Shown: piece by piece, positions 1 through 9,400 of the stretch
Position numbering within the stretch: position 1 is the first letter of the stretch
Layout of the letters: each line of letters starts with the position of its first letter
Assembly: GCF_025631005.1 (NCBI RefSeq)
Contig: NZ_JAOTPL010000002.1
Coordinates: forward strand, 278,982-342,981
Direction of reading: 5' to 3'
Length of the DNA stretch: 64,000 nt
Source: Haoranjiania flava
GTDB taxonomy: Bacteria > Bacteroidota > Bacteroidia > Chitinophagales > Chitinophagaceae
Position numbers and translations under genes: made by a program
The notes under the pieces: generated by a model
What the model saw: only the letters and a program-made list of their open reading frames with translations
Told to the model about the DNA's origin: nothing
Database searches by the model: none

Positions 1-304
1 AAATTTTTCACGGCTTTATTGATTTATTGTTTGTGCATTGATTGCGCTTTTCACCCAAGGCGGAAAAATAGTACAAAGTTCAATCGAAGAACCAAGTTGT
101 GCCTTGCAAAATGTCAAATCATAGTCTTAGCGCTGCTTTGCCTATACAGGATGATGGCAGTTTTTTATGCGCAGTCCGGTTTCTTGTTCTCTGGCCTAAA
201 AGGATGTGTTTATTCCTTCATATCTTTTCCAAGTACAGGTTTTTTTCATATTGTAATAAAGGCAAAAGGTTTCATGTGTATATAGTTATTTGTTTTTCAG
301 TTGT

Positions 305-472
305 CACATGGAATAGCCTTTATTCATTGACGTTGGTATGCCACTTTGCTTATGGCTATTTCATGTGTGTATATTTATTTGTTTTTTCAGTTGACACATG
401 GAATAACCATTTTTTTAGGTTCAATACTCATTCCAGGTTGGTATAGATTCCTAATCTTTATGGTTATTTCAT
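305..472. repeat. Two copies of a structured 60-80 bp repeat (type B then type A)
   Basis: A type B unit (305-367) has arms CACATGGAATAGCC and GGCTATTTCATGTG. A type A unit (395-472) has arms CACATGGAATAACCAT and ATGGTTATTTCAT. A conserved 27-nt linker ending in TTTTTTCAGTTGA joins them, and a partial linker-like copy precedes type B at about 270-304. The same elements recur at 39120-39780, with the type A units there in the opposite orientation. The arms can form hairpins. I see no transposase, so this looks like a REP/MITE-like intergenic element. Bases 1-270 hold nothing I can assign; open frames across the region are short and have no recognisable product. Confidence 0.8.
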
Positions 473-573
473 AATATTTGTTCGATTGCAATTCCGACCA
501 TTCTTCAAAAGTATAATTCCAAATAAATGCTATTGTGAATGCACTAACGAAAACTGAATTGTTAATGGCAGTT

Positions 574-1065
574 TTATCCGAATAGTAATTGTAATGTTTT
601 GGTAGCTATAAACATTTTTTTGCTGTCGGGGAGTTTTATAAAATCATATTTTGTGTAAAACCTTTCAGCTTCTTCATCTATCGGGTGTACAACAACTGCG
701 AATGAACCAATTTCTTTTGATATTTCATAACTTCTTTTTAGTGCATCAATAAGTAATATTTTTCCTATTCCCTGACCTTGATATTTTTTGTCGATTGCTA
801 ATCTCCCAAGTAAGGTAGTGGGAATTGCATTGTATGATTTTGGAAGTTTCTTTCTAATATGTTCTGGAAAACTATTTAAAGGAATGCTATTATTTGAAAG
901 AGTATAATATCCTTGAATGTTTGCATCATTTTGAGATAAAACAAAACATGCAGACAGCTTTCTCTTAATGTCTTGCCCTGCTTGAGTTTTCAAATAATTA
1001 TTTAAAGGCTCTTTTCCACAATCAAAATTTTCTCGATTGTGTTTTGTGTCTAAAAGTTCAATCAT
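574..1065 (-). CDS. GNAT acetyltransferase toxin, TacT-like
   Basis: This 163-residue protein is a GNAT-fold N-acetyltransferase. It carries the FDCGKEPLNNYL segment typical of toxin-type GNATs near residues 15-26, an acetyl-CoA-binding YQGQGIGKILL motif near 95-105, and an AERFYTKYDFIKL segment near the C-terminus. Toxins of this kind (TacT/AtaT group) acetylate the amino group of charged tRNAs and stop translation. Its ATG overlaps the TGA of the upstream DUF1778-type gene in an ATGA arrangement, which indicates co-translation with its antitoxin. The pairing and motifs make the assignment strong; the target tRNA cannot be read from the sequence. Confidence 0.85.
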   Translation of the reverse strand: MIELLDTKHNRENFDCGKEPLNNYLKTQAGQDIKRKLSACFVLSQNDANIQGYYTLSNNSIPLNSFPEHIRKKLPKSYNAIPTTLLGRLAIDKKYQGQGIGKILLIDALKRSYEISKEIGSFAVVVHPIDEEAERFYTKYDFIKLPDSKKMFIATKTLQLLFG

Positions 1066-1355
1066 TTCTTTGAATTTGATACAAAAACTTTGTAGTCTTC
1101 CAAAGCATTTTTTAAATTTTTAGAAGGTTGCTTTGAGTTTGTTATTGCATCAAAGAAGATCTGGCTGTCTCTTTCAGAAGCTATTACCTGTTCTTTTTCC
1201 TGTACAATTTCTTTTGCTTTGTCTTGTACAGTTGAAATGACAAAATCAGTTAAACTTCTATACCCGCCTAAATATGCAGCTTTCTCAAAAAACTGTTTTT
1301 GCTGTTTAGGAAGTCTTGCATCAAATCTTGCATGTTCTTTAATTGTCGTACTCAT
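1062..1355 (-). CDS. DUF1778-family antitoxin, TacA-like
   Basis: This 97-residue protein begins with a short ribbon-helix-helix-like segment (TIKEHARFDARLPKQQK) followed by FFEKAAYLGGYRSLTDFVI, the pattern of DUF1778/TacA antitoxins. In that family the N-terminal half binds operator DNA and the C-terminal half wraps the GNAT toxin. It is the first gene of the pair, as expected for autoregulation by the toxin-antitoxin complex. Four GTAC-centred motifs lie in its upstream region (1377-1450) and could be operator sites; that link is inference. Confidence 0.85.
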   Translation of the reverse strand: MSTTIKEHARFDARLPKQQKQFFEKAAYLGGYRSLTDFVISTVQDKAKEIVQEKEQVIASERDSQIFFDAITNSKQPSKNLKNALEDYKVFVSNSKK

Positions 1356-1375
1356 AATTGAAATGTTTTTTCAAA

Positions 1376-1451
1376 TGTACGTAAAAAATCCGTAAATAAA
1401 TTATTTGTACGGTAAATTCCTGTACGATTGCTTGATTAATGTTGCGGTACA
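1376..1451. promoter_or_regulatory. Possible toxin-antitoxin operator with repeated GTAC motifs
   Basis: Upstream of the antitoxin start, GTAC occurs at 1377-1380, 1407-1410, 1422-1425 and 1447-1450, mostly as TGTACG or its near-complement CGGTAC. Ribbon-helix-helix antitoxins usually bind short repeated palindromes next to their own promoter, so this cluster is a candidate operator. No clean Bacteroidota promoter was identified here. The rest of the gap up to the MlaD-like gene at 1702 shows nothing I can assign. Confidence 0.35.
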
Positions 1452-1701
1452 ACGTAAAGGAATGTTTTATGGTAACAGGGGGAGTTGTATAAGCGGAGTT
1501 CTATCCCATAAAAATTAGCAGGTTAGCGGGCGAACAAAAAAAATACGGATGAATTAAAAATGAATACTTGAAATTAGTATCTTGCACGGGAGAAATGTAA
1601 AGTGGTGATTGTTAGAGCATGCTTGTAGCATTAGCAGGCATACTGCCCGTGAAAAGGGACGGTAATCAATACTGTTGGCCAAAAAAAATAAAAATATACG
1701 A

Positions 1702-2730
1702 ATGAAACTTTCAAACGAGTTCAAAATAGGAGCGCTTACGATTTTTGCGGTATTATTTCTTTTTCTTGGATTTAATTTTTTGAAAGGAAAGAATATCTTC
1801 AAAAACGGATTTTTTCTTTATGCAAAATTCTCCGAGGCAAAAGGCCTGCAAAACTCAAACCCGGTAAGTATTAACGGTTTCCAGGCCGGAAGCGTGTACT
1901 CTATAAAGGCTTCCAAAGACCTGAAAGAAATCCTGGTAGAGATAAAGCTCAACCAGGATTTTGAAATTCCCTCTACCTCACTGGCAGCTATAAACAGCAA
2001 TCCTATTGGTACATCGAGCGTAGAAATCACTTTAGGTGATGATAAGAAAATGCTGAATTCCGGCGATACCTTGCGGTCTACTTACACCGCCGGCCTGCTG
2101 GGACAGGTAAGTTCGCAGATTATTCCGCTGGCAGACCAGGCAAAGATGGCGCTTACTTCTGCAGATTCGCTGATTAAAAATTTCAACAGCATTGTAGACC
2201 TGCAAACCAGGACCAACATGCAGCAATCCATTGCCAACCTTTCGCGCGTTACTGCTGGGTTAACCGTTACCATTAATTCTATTCAAAGGCTGCTCGACGC
2301 ACAGTCAGGTGTAATAGCTGCTACGCTGGGAAATGTAAACAGCTTTACGGGCAACCTTGCCGGCAATAACGCCAGGCTTAATTCTTCCATGATGAATTTG
2401 GAAACCACCACCAGGAAACTTTCTGAACTGGAGTTGCAGCATACGCTCAACAGGCTGGATTCCACTATTACTACGCTCAACGTGGCAGTAGCCCAGTTAA
2501 ATACTACCAACGGTACTGTTGGTGCGCTTATCAACGACCGCCAGGTGTATGACCAGCTTAGCGAAACTGCCCGCAGCCTCAACATCCTGATGGATGACCT
2601 GCGTGTGAATCCCAAACGATATGTACACTTCTCGCTGTTCGGCAGAAGGAATGATAACAATTACCTTACAAAACCATTGCAGCCGACCACCGGCTACACA
2701 CCGCTGAAAAAAGATTCGTTGAATAAATAA
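1702..2730 (+). CDS. MlaD/MCE-domain lipid transport protein
   Basis: The 342-residue product starts MKLSNEFKIGALTIFAVLF, which gives one N-terminal membrane helix, then an MCE domain (about residues 35-120) with the GLQNSNPVSINGFQAGSV pattern. The C-terminal half is helical and coiled-coil-like, with many Asn, Thr and Leu residues. MCE proteins form periplasmic rings that move phospholipids between inner and outer membranes. An in-frame TTG at 1675 would add nine lysine/asparagine-rich residues; ATG 1702 matches the usual family N-terminus better. An OstA-like gene follows 46 bp later, so the two are probably one envelope-biogenesis operon. No MlaE or MlaF gene is nearby. Confidence 0.85.
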   Translation: MKLSNEFKIGALTIFAVLFLFLGFNFLKGKNIFKNGFFLYAKFSEAKGLQNSNPVSINGFQAGSVYSIKASKDLKEILVEIKLNQDFEIPSTSLAAINSNPIGTSSVEITLGDDKKMLNSGDTLRSTYTAGLLGQVSSQIIPLADQAKMALTSADSLIKNFNSIVDLQTRTNMQQSIANLSRVTAGLTVTINSIQRLLDAQSGVIAATLGNVNSFTGNLAGNNARLNSSMMNLETTTRKLSELELQHTLNRLDSTITTLNVAVAQLNTTNGTVGALINDRQVYDQLSETARSLNILMDDLRVNPKRYVHFSLFGRRNDNNYLTKPLQPTTGYTPLKKDSLNK

Positions 2731-2776
2731 GCTGATGATGCTTGCTGACACGTGACGCTCAACAGTACTTTAAAAA

Positions 2777-4876
2777 TTGATTTTGCAGACTAATACAATA
2801 AGGAAATTTCTGTTGCCGCTGCTGGCCGGCATCTGCATGCTGCTGGTATCTTACGGGGGAGCACATGCCCAGCAACCTCTTGTAAGCTTTCAATCGCCCG
2901 GCTTTAAAGTAATAGATATTGTGCGTGCGGGCAGGTTAGGCAAGAACAACGATTACCAGTATGCTGCCGGCAATGTGATCATGCGGCAGGCAGGCACTTA
3001 TTTTTACTGCGACAGCGTATCTTTAAACACCGTTACCGGTATCATGGAAGCCTTTGGCAGGGTACATATCAATGACCAGGATAGCATACACACTTATTCC
3101 AATTACCTCAGGTACAAAGGTAAAGAGCGCACTGCCTACCTGCAAGGCAACGTAAAACTTACGGATGGCACCGGAACACTTACCACAGACCAGTTGGATT
3201 ACGATATGAATACCAGTATAGGCGTCTATAAAAGCGGCGGTAAACTGGTGAACGGAAAAACAATGCTTACCAGCCGTGAAGGAATATATTACGGCGATAC
3301 GCGCGACATTACTTTCGCTAAAAAAGTATTGCTGGTAGACCCGCAATACCGCATTACTACAGATTCGCTTTTGTACAACACTACTACTAGAATAGCCACC
3401 TTTGTAGTTCCTACGGAGATCAACAGCGGCAACAACCGCAAAATCATTACCAGCGACGGCACTTACAACATGGACACGCGGCAGGCTTATTTCGGCAGCC
3501 GTCCTACTATTGTTGACAGTACAACCCACCTGGTTGCCGATGAAGTGGCTTACGACGACCGCAGCGGCTTTGGTGAGGCCAGAGGCAATGCCATTCTCAA
3601 AGATACGGCACAGGGCATAGTAGTGATTGCCAACAACATTAAAACCAATAAAAATGAATCATCATTCCTGGCTACTGTAAATCCATTGGCAATAATGGCT
3701 CAGGAGGGAGACTCCACCTACGTTTCAGGAGATACCATTTATTCCGCCAGGCTTACAGACAGGATTGCAGGCATCAATTACAAAAATCTTACTTTACAAA
3801 AAGAAGAAAGGGCAGTTGTTGATTCTGTGGACTATAACATCCAGGACGATGTAGACCCCGAAGTAAAGCCGCATTTAGATAAAGAGGTTCTGCCGGAAAA
3901 TAAAAGTATTCCGCTTAAAAAAACACCAACTCAGGGAACGCAGAAAAAAGCAGTAAAAAAAGAAGCAACCGCAGATATGGCCTCGTTGCTGGGCATAGAA
4001 CGTACAGATACATTGCAAAAACAACTTGCCCGCACCGATACAATTGTTGATCCCGGCAAGACTACGCCATCAGCCATTGACAAAACTTTGGCTGCAAGAG
4101 CAGACACCACACTGAAAAGAAATGACAGGCCCGGTTTTGGCTTCCCTTCAACAGCTTTGCCGGCAGATAGCGCGTCGGGTAAAAACGATGATGATAAAGA
4201 CCGCTTCATTGAAGTGTATTACAACGTAAAAATATACAACGATTCTTTGCAGTCAGTCTGCGACAGTATGTTTTATTCTTCACAGGATTCTGTATTTCGC
4301 CTTTTCAGGGAACCAATTGTGTGGACAAGCAGCAACAACCAGTTTACACAAATGGTAGGCGATACGATCTATGTTTTTACGCAAAACAGGAAACCAAAAC
4401 GCATCAACGTGTGGAAGAATGCAATGATGCTTAGCCAGCCTTACCGGAACAGCGGCCAGGCCTTGAATGAATTTTACAACCAGCTCTCGGGCACCTACCT
4501 GTACGCGTACTTTACCAATGGCCAAGTAGACAGTATGCAGGCGAAAGGTAATGCCCGCAGTATATATTATTTGTTAGACGATGGCGAAAAATACCTCGGG
4601 GTAAACCAGCAGGAAAGCGATATACTTGATTTTTATTTTAAGGATAAGCAGTTGCTGAAAATCGTAGGCCGGCAGGATGTAAAAGGCACCACCTATCCCA
4701 TGCGGCAGGTAGATCACAATGCTATCAGGCTGCGCGGCTACAGGCTTTACAACGAACGCCGCCCTAAATCCAAGTACGATCTTATTGCGCCTGCAGTTGA
4801 AGTTATTGAATCTTCTTCCGCAACTCCTGAGGATGAACAAACGGAAAACACCGCACCGGCTAACAGGGAACCTTAG
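2777..4876 (+). CDS. OstA/LptA-like organic solvent tolerance protein
   Basis: A 699-residue exported protein with a signal sequence ending at about AHAQ (residues 29-32), followed by repeated beta-strand units of the OstA/LptA type, for example NVIMRQAGTYFYCDSVSLN and QLDYDMNTSIGVYKSGGK. LptA-family proteins form the periplasmic bridge that carries lipopolysaccharide to the outer membrane; Bacteroidota carry long versions like this. The middle (about 370-470) is a Lys/Thr/Pro-rich linker and the C-terminal third is a second conserved block. No ATG precedes the signal peptide; TTG 2777 or TTG 2783 must serve, because a stop codon lies just upstream. It follows the MlaD-like gene. Confidence 0.82.
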   Translation: MILQTNTIRKFLLPLLAGICMLLVSYGGAHAQQPLVSFQSPGFKVIDIVRAGRLGKNNDYQYAAGNVIMRQAGTYFYCDSVSLNTVTGIMEAFGRVHINDQDSIHTYSNYLRYKGKERTAYLQGNVKLTDGTGTLTTDQLDYDMNTSIGVYKSGGKLVNGKTMLTSREGIYYGDTRDITFAKKVLLVDPQYRITTDSLLYNTTTRIATFVVPTEINSGNNRKIITSDGTYNMDTRQAYFGSRPTIVDSTTHLVADEVAYDDRSGFGEARGNAILKDTAQGIVVIANNIKTNKNESSFLATVNPLAIMAQEGDSTYVSGDTIYSARLTDRIAGINYKNLTLQKEERAVVDSVDYNIQDDVDPEVKPHLDKEVLPENKSIPLKKTPTQGTQKKAVKKEATADMASLLGIERTDTLQKQLARTDTIVDPGKTTPSAIDKTLAARADTTLKRNDRPGFGFPSTALPADSASGKNDDDKDRFIEVYYNVKIYNDSLQSVCDSMFYSSQDSVFRLFREPIVWTSSNNQFTQMVGDTIYVFTQNRKPKRINVWKNAMMLSQPYRNSGQALNEFYNQLSGTYLYAYFTNGQVDSMQAKGNARSIYYLLDDGEKYLGVNQQESDILDFYFKDKQLLKIVGRQDVKGTTYPMRQVDHNAIRLRGYRLYNERRPKSKYDLIAPAVEVIESSSATPEDEQTENTAPANREP

Positions 4877-4998
4877 CGCTTCGGCAAAAATATTTCTCAG
4901 GATAATTATTCAGGAGTTGCCATTTGCTGGCATAGCCTAATAAAGTTTAGAGATTTCGCGAATACAATACCTTATTATTAAAAAACATCATTATTATT

Positions 4999-6117
4999 AT
5001 GATTACAGAAAGAAAAGCAATAAAATCAAAATATATATTCACCGGACTGGAGATGCTGACAGAAAAAGCAATCATCTTTATCAATGAACGTATTGAAGCC
5101 ATTGTGGATAATGATCAGGTGCCTGAAAATATTATGTTGTACGATTTCCAGGACAGCATTATTGCTCCCGGGTTAATTGATTTGCAAATTTATGGCGGCG
5201 GGGGATATCTTTTTTCTCAGGAGCTTACTGCACAGTCGCTGCATGCTATTGCTGATTATTTAGTAAGTACCGGCACTACAGGATTTGTGATCACTCTTGC
5301 TACTAATTCCATGGAGGTGTTCAGGCAAGCCGCCAGCATCGTAAGATCAAATCCACATCCCGCTGTTCTTGGGCTTCATTTTGAAGGGCCTTTTATCAAT
5401 CCTGGAAAGAAAGGAGCACACTTGGAACAGTTTATTAAAAGTCCTTCTAAAAAAGAAATAGAAGAGCTTGTACATGATACGGGAGATGTTTTGAAGATTG
5501 TTACTTTAGCGCCTGAATGCGTTGATCCTGGCTACATACAATTGTTTACAGATGCGGGAATTATTGTTTCTGCAGGACATAGCGATTCAACTTATACACA
5601 AGCAAAAGCAGGCTTTGAAAATGGTATTCGACTGGCTACACATTTATTCAATGCTATGTCTTCAATGCATCATCGGGATGTAGGAATGCCGGGCGCTGTG
5701 TTCCTGGACAAACAAGTACAAGCCAGTATTATTGCAGACGGAATACATGTCGACTATGCCACCGTTGCAATTAGCAAACAAATCTTAGGTGACCGGTTAT
5801 TCCTGATTACTGACGCAGTTGAAGAGGTTAAAGAAGGAAGTTACGTTCACCATAAGCAGGCAGACAGGTACACACTGCCGGATGGTACACTATCCGGAAG
5901 CAGACTGACCTTACTGAAAGCAGTAAAAAATTGTGTACACCACGCCGGCATTACAACATCAGAAGCTCTGCGCATGGCATCTGCCTATCCGGCAAAGATT
6001 CTCAGCATGAATGATAGAGGCATTATCAGAAAAGATAATTATGCAGACTTTATAGTTTTTGACGGGGATTATGAGTTAGTAGCCTCTTTCCTGCGCGGCA
6101 AGTCCCTACACATGTAA
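4999..6117 (+). CDS. nagA: N-acetylglucosamine-6-phosphate deacetylase
   Basis: The 372-residue amidohydrolase removes the acetyl group from GlcNAc-6-phosphate, feeding amino-sugar recycling. Visible family marks are the N-terminal APGLIDLQIYGGGG segment, the metal ligand Glu in LHFEGPF, the histidines in SAGHSD and ATHLFNAM, the ADGIHVD segment and the catalytic Asp in LFLITDAV, followed by the DGTLSGS loop. Length is normal. It stands alone between envelope genes and has its own 122-bp upstream gap. Together with anmK at 15-16 kb it suggests active recycling of cell-wall sugars. Confidence 0.92.
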   Translation: MITERKAIKSKYIFTGLEMLTEKAIIFINERIEAIVDNDQVPENIMLYDFQDSIIAPGLIDLQIYGGGGYLFSQELTAQSLHAIADYLVSTGTTGFVITLATNSMEVFRQAASIVRSNPHPAVLGLHFEGPFINPGKKGAHLEQFIKSPSKKEIEELVHDTGDVLKIVTLAPECVDPGYIQLFTDAGIIVSAGHSDSTYTQAKAGFENGIRLATHLFNAMSSMHHRDVGMPGAVFLDKQVQASIIADGIHVDYATVAISKQILGDRLFLITDAVEEVKEGSYVHHKQADRYTLPDGTLSGSRLTLLKAVKNCVHHAGITTSEALRMASAYPAKILSMNDRGIIRKDNYADFIVFDGDYELVASFLRGKSLHM

Positions 6118-6349
6118 TGCTACTATTTCACAATAAGATTAGTCGGCAAGATGCTTTGTTATGTTTTTATTGTTCAAAGCTCTTAGCTATTGGTGGTTCC
6201 AACGTTGAGACGTAACAATGAGTATTTGAAATAGCAGGCGCTGCGCAATTATTGATGACCCTGGCATAGAAACGATAAAAATATATGAGTTTAACAGGCC
6301 TTTCAGGCAAACTTGCTTATTAAAAACAACTCAAATCTTTAGGATTTGT

Positions 6350-6357
6350 TATTTTTG
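6350..6357 (+). promoter_or_regulatory. Bacteroidota -7 element upstream of the TamB-like gene
   Basis: TATTTTTG matches the TAnnTTTG -7 consensus of the Bacteroidota housekeeping sigma factor. A transcript would start near 6363. No clear -33 TTTG lies 19 nt upstream, so the element is judged on the -7 alone. The 6118-6349 stretch shows nothing else that I can assign. Confidence 0.45.
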
Positions 6358-6448
6358 TTCATTCATCAATAATCGTATTTTTTAAGTGAATCAATAAGCA
6401 AGCGTACTGAAAAGAGCATTTAATATATTTTATAAGTTCCTACTGGCT

Positions 6449-9400
6449 GTGCTGGCAATTATCTTGCTGGTATGGCTGCTTATTCAGACCGATCTGGTTC
6501 AAAACTATTTATCCGGCCGCATTACAGCCAAACTTTCCAGGGAATTAAAAACCGAGGTAAGCATCAAGCATGTAAGTATCGGCCTGTTCGACAGGATGAA
6601 TCTTAATGGCATCCTGGTGAGGGACAGGAGCAAAGATACCTTACTGTATGCAGGCTCTTTGAAGGTGCGTGTAACAGACTGGTTTTTTTTGAAAGACAAT
6701 ATTGAACTGAAATATATCGGGCTGGAAGATGCCGTAGTAAAGATGGACCGCTCTGATTCAGTGTGGAACTACCAGTTTGTGATCGATTACTTTACACCGG
6801 AAACACCAAGGGAAAAGCGCAAACGCGCCATACAGCTGAGTCCCAGAAAGATTGATTTTAAAAATGTTTACTTCCAGCAGCGCGATCTCTGGGAAGGCCG
6901 TATACTGAATGCGCGTGTGGGCATGCTTTTCCTGGATGCCAGGCGCATGGACTTCATGAAGAACATTTTTAAAATTCAAAACATACAGATTTACGATCCT
7001 GTAGTGCTGGTAGCGCAGATGAAAGCTTTAAATCCGCAACAACGCAAGAGAAGCCTTGAGGAAAACGGCTTGTATTTTAATGCAAAAGACATGCTGCTGG
7101 AGCTGGATACCATCAATGTCCGCGGTGGCAGATTTACCTTTCACAACGGCGATGCACACCTCCGGTCAACACGCGGTGTGTTTGACCCTAAGCATATTGC
7201 AGTACATGATGTGAATCTTTCAGCAGGAAATTATACTTTCATCAAAGACACCATGAGAGGAAATGTGGTAATCTCATTGAGAGAAAGAAGCGGCTTCGAT
7301 TTGAGGGAATTCAATGCCGGCGTAGTGTTGACACCTCAAAGGATGCAGTTAAATAAATTATTTATACGCACTCCGGAAAGCAGGGTGGGCAATTATCTTT
7401 CCTTTCATTACACAGATTTAAAAAACGATTTAAAGAATTTCGTATCAGATATTTTGATGCGCGGCAACCTGGTAAACACCCGTGTTGCCACCAACGACAT
7501 CGCTTATTTTGCACCCGAACTTAAAGAATGGAAAAAAGTATACAGCATTGATGGCACGCTGGCAGGCACAGTAGATAATTTTGCCATCAACGATCTTATG
7601 CTGAAGAGCAGTAATGACATGTATGCCAGCGGCGATCTCACAGTAAAAGGGCTGCCGGACGTTGATAACACCCTCATCAATTTCACAGACCTCAATTTGC
7701 TTGCCACCATCAATGAGCTGGCTGTATTTGCACCAAAATTGCGGCAGGTAAAGAAGCCCGATCTGCAGGCTTTAGGCAGGATCAGTTACCGCGGGAACTT
7801 TACAGGCACGGTGCATGACTTTATTACCAACGGACGGTTTACAACTGCTTTGGGCGATGTAACGGCTAAGCTGAACATGAAGTTGCCAAAGAATGCAGAA
7901 CCTACATACAGCGGCACCATTGCTACGGACAGGTTTAATTTTGGAAGATTCCTGTCTGCGAAAGATGTAGGCAATATCAGCTTCAACGGCACCGTAGCTG
8001 GGCGCAGCTTTGATATTGACCACGCGCGTGCAGACTTGCGGGGCCATTTTAATTACCTTGTTTTTAAAGACTATACCTACCGGAATATTGATGTGAATGG
8101 TACGGTACAAAACAAATCTTTTACCGGTGAACTAAATGTTGCTGACAGCAATGCCCGCCTTGTGGGAAATATAGAAGTAGACTTCACCGGCAGCAGTCCG
8201 AAATTTAATGTAGTAGGCGACCTTGCAAAATTGGATATGTTTGCAACAAAGCTGCTCAACAAAAAAGTAAATATTGCAGCGCTGTTTGACCTGAATTTTG
8301 AAGGGAAAAATATTGATGACTTTATAGGTTCCGCCAAGATGCTGAATGCCATTGTAACGGTAGACTCTACCACCATTAACTTCGACTCTTTAAACCTGTA
8401 TGCATTTGTAGATGAACAGAATAATAAAGTACTTACCCTCGGAAGTAATGAATTTGATGCAGAAGTATATGGTAAATATTCCATCATAGACCTGCCGGCT
8501 ACTGTTCAGTTGTTCCTGAATAATTATTATCCATCCATAATAGATAAACCAAAACGCATACCACGCGACCAGCAGATAAGTTTCAAAATAAATACGTATG
8601 ATTTTTCTAAATACGCCCAATTGATCAACCGCCACTTAAGCGGCTTGAACAATGCAAAGATCACAGGCGACATCAATACGTTTGGTGAAGGAAAATTTTA
8701 TGTGAATGCTACTTTTCCGTATGCAGAATATAAACGCTACCGTTTTGAAAATCTATCCCTCAGCGGTAACGGCAACTACACACGGCTGGATCTTAACGGC
8801 AATATTGAAAAGATACATGTTACCGACAGCACCATTTTTCCCAATACTACACTAACTGTATTTTCAGAGAAAGATCATTCGCATGTAAAAATATTTACAG
8901 GCTCACAGACTTCTATCAACGAAGTAAACCTGGATGCAGATGTATACACGCTGCAAGACGGTGTACGCATAAATTTCCGGCCATCGTATTTTGTATTGAA
9001 TGACAAGCACTGGAACCTGCAGGAGCGTGGTGAGATATTTATAGGCAGAAGAACAGCCTCGGCCAGGAACGTAAAATTCTCGCAGGGTTTCCAGGAGCTC
9101 ACCGTTGAATCGGAGACCATCGGCGGTTCATCCAACAACCTGGTGGTAAAATTAAAAGATGTAAACCTCGGCGACATCCTGCCGCTGGTTGTAGCCTCTC
9201 CGCGCATGGAAGGCAATGCAAACGGCACCGTGCGTCTGATGAACTTTTACGGCCCGTTTAAAATGGAAGCTAAATTAAAGGCAGATCATTTCCGCTTGGA
9301 AAATGATTCGGTTGGCGTTGTAAATATAGATGCCGATTTCCTGGGGTCTAATAAAACAATCTCTTATTATATTTCTTCCGATAATGAAACCTACGATGTA

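Noticed and set aside
99..446. Plus-strand 115-codon open frame
   Set aside because: It runs through the structured repeats and has no protein-like composition.
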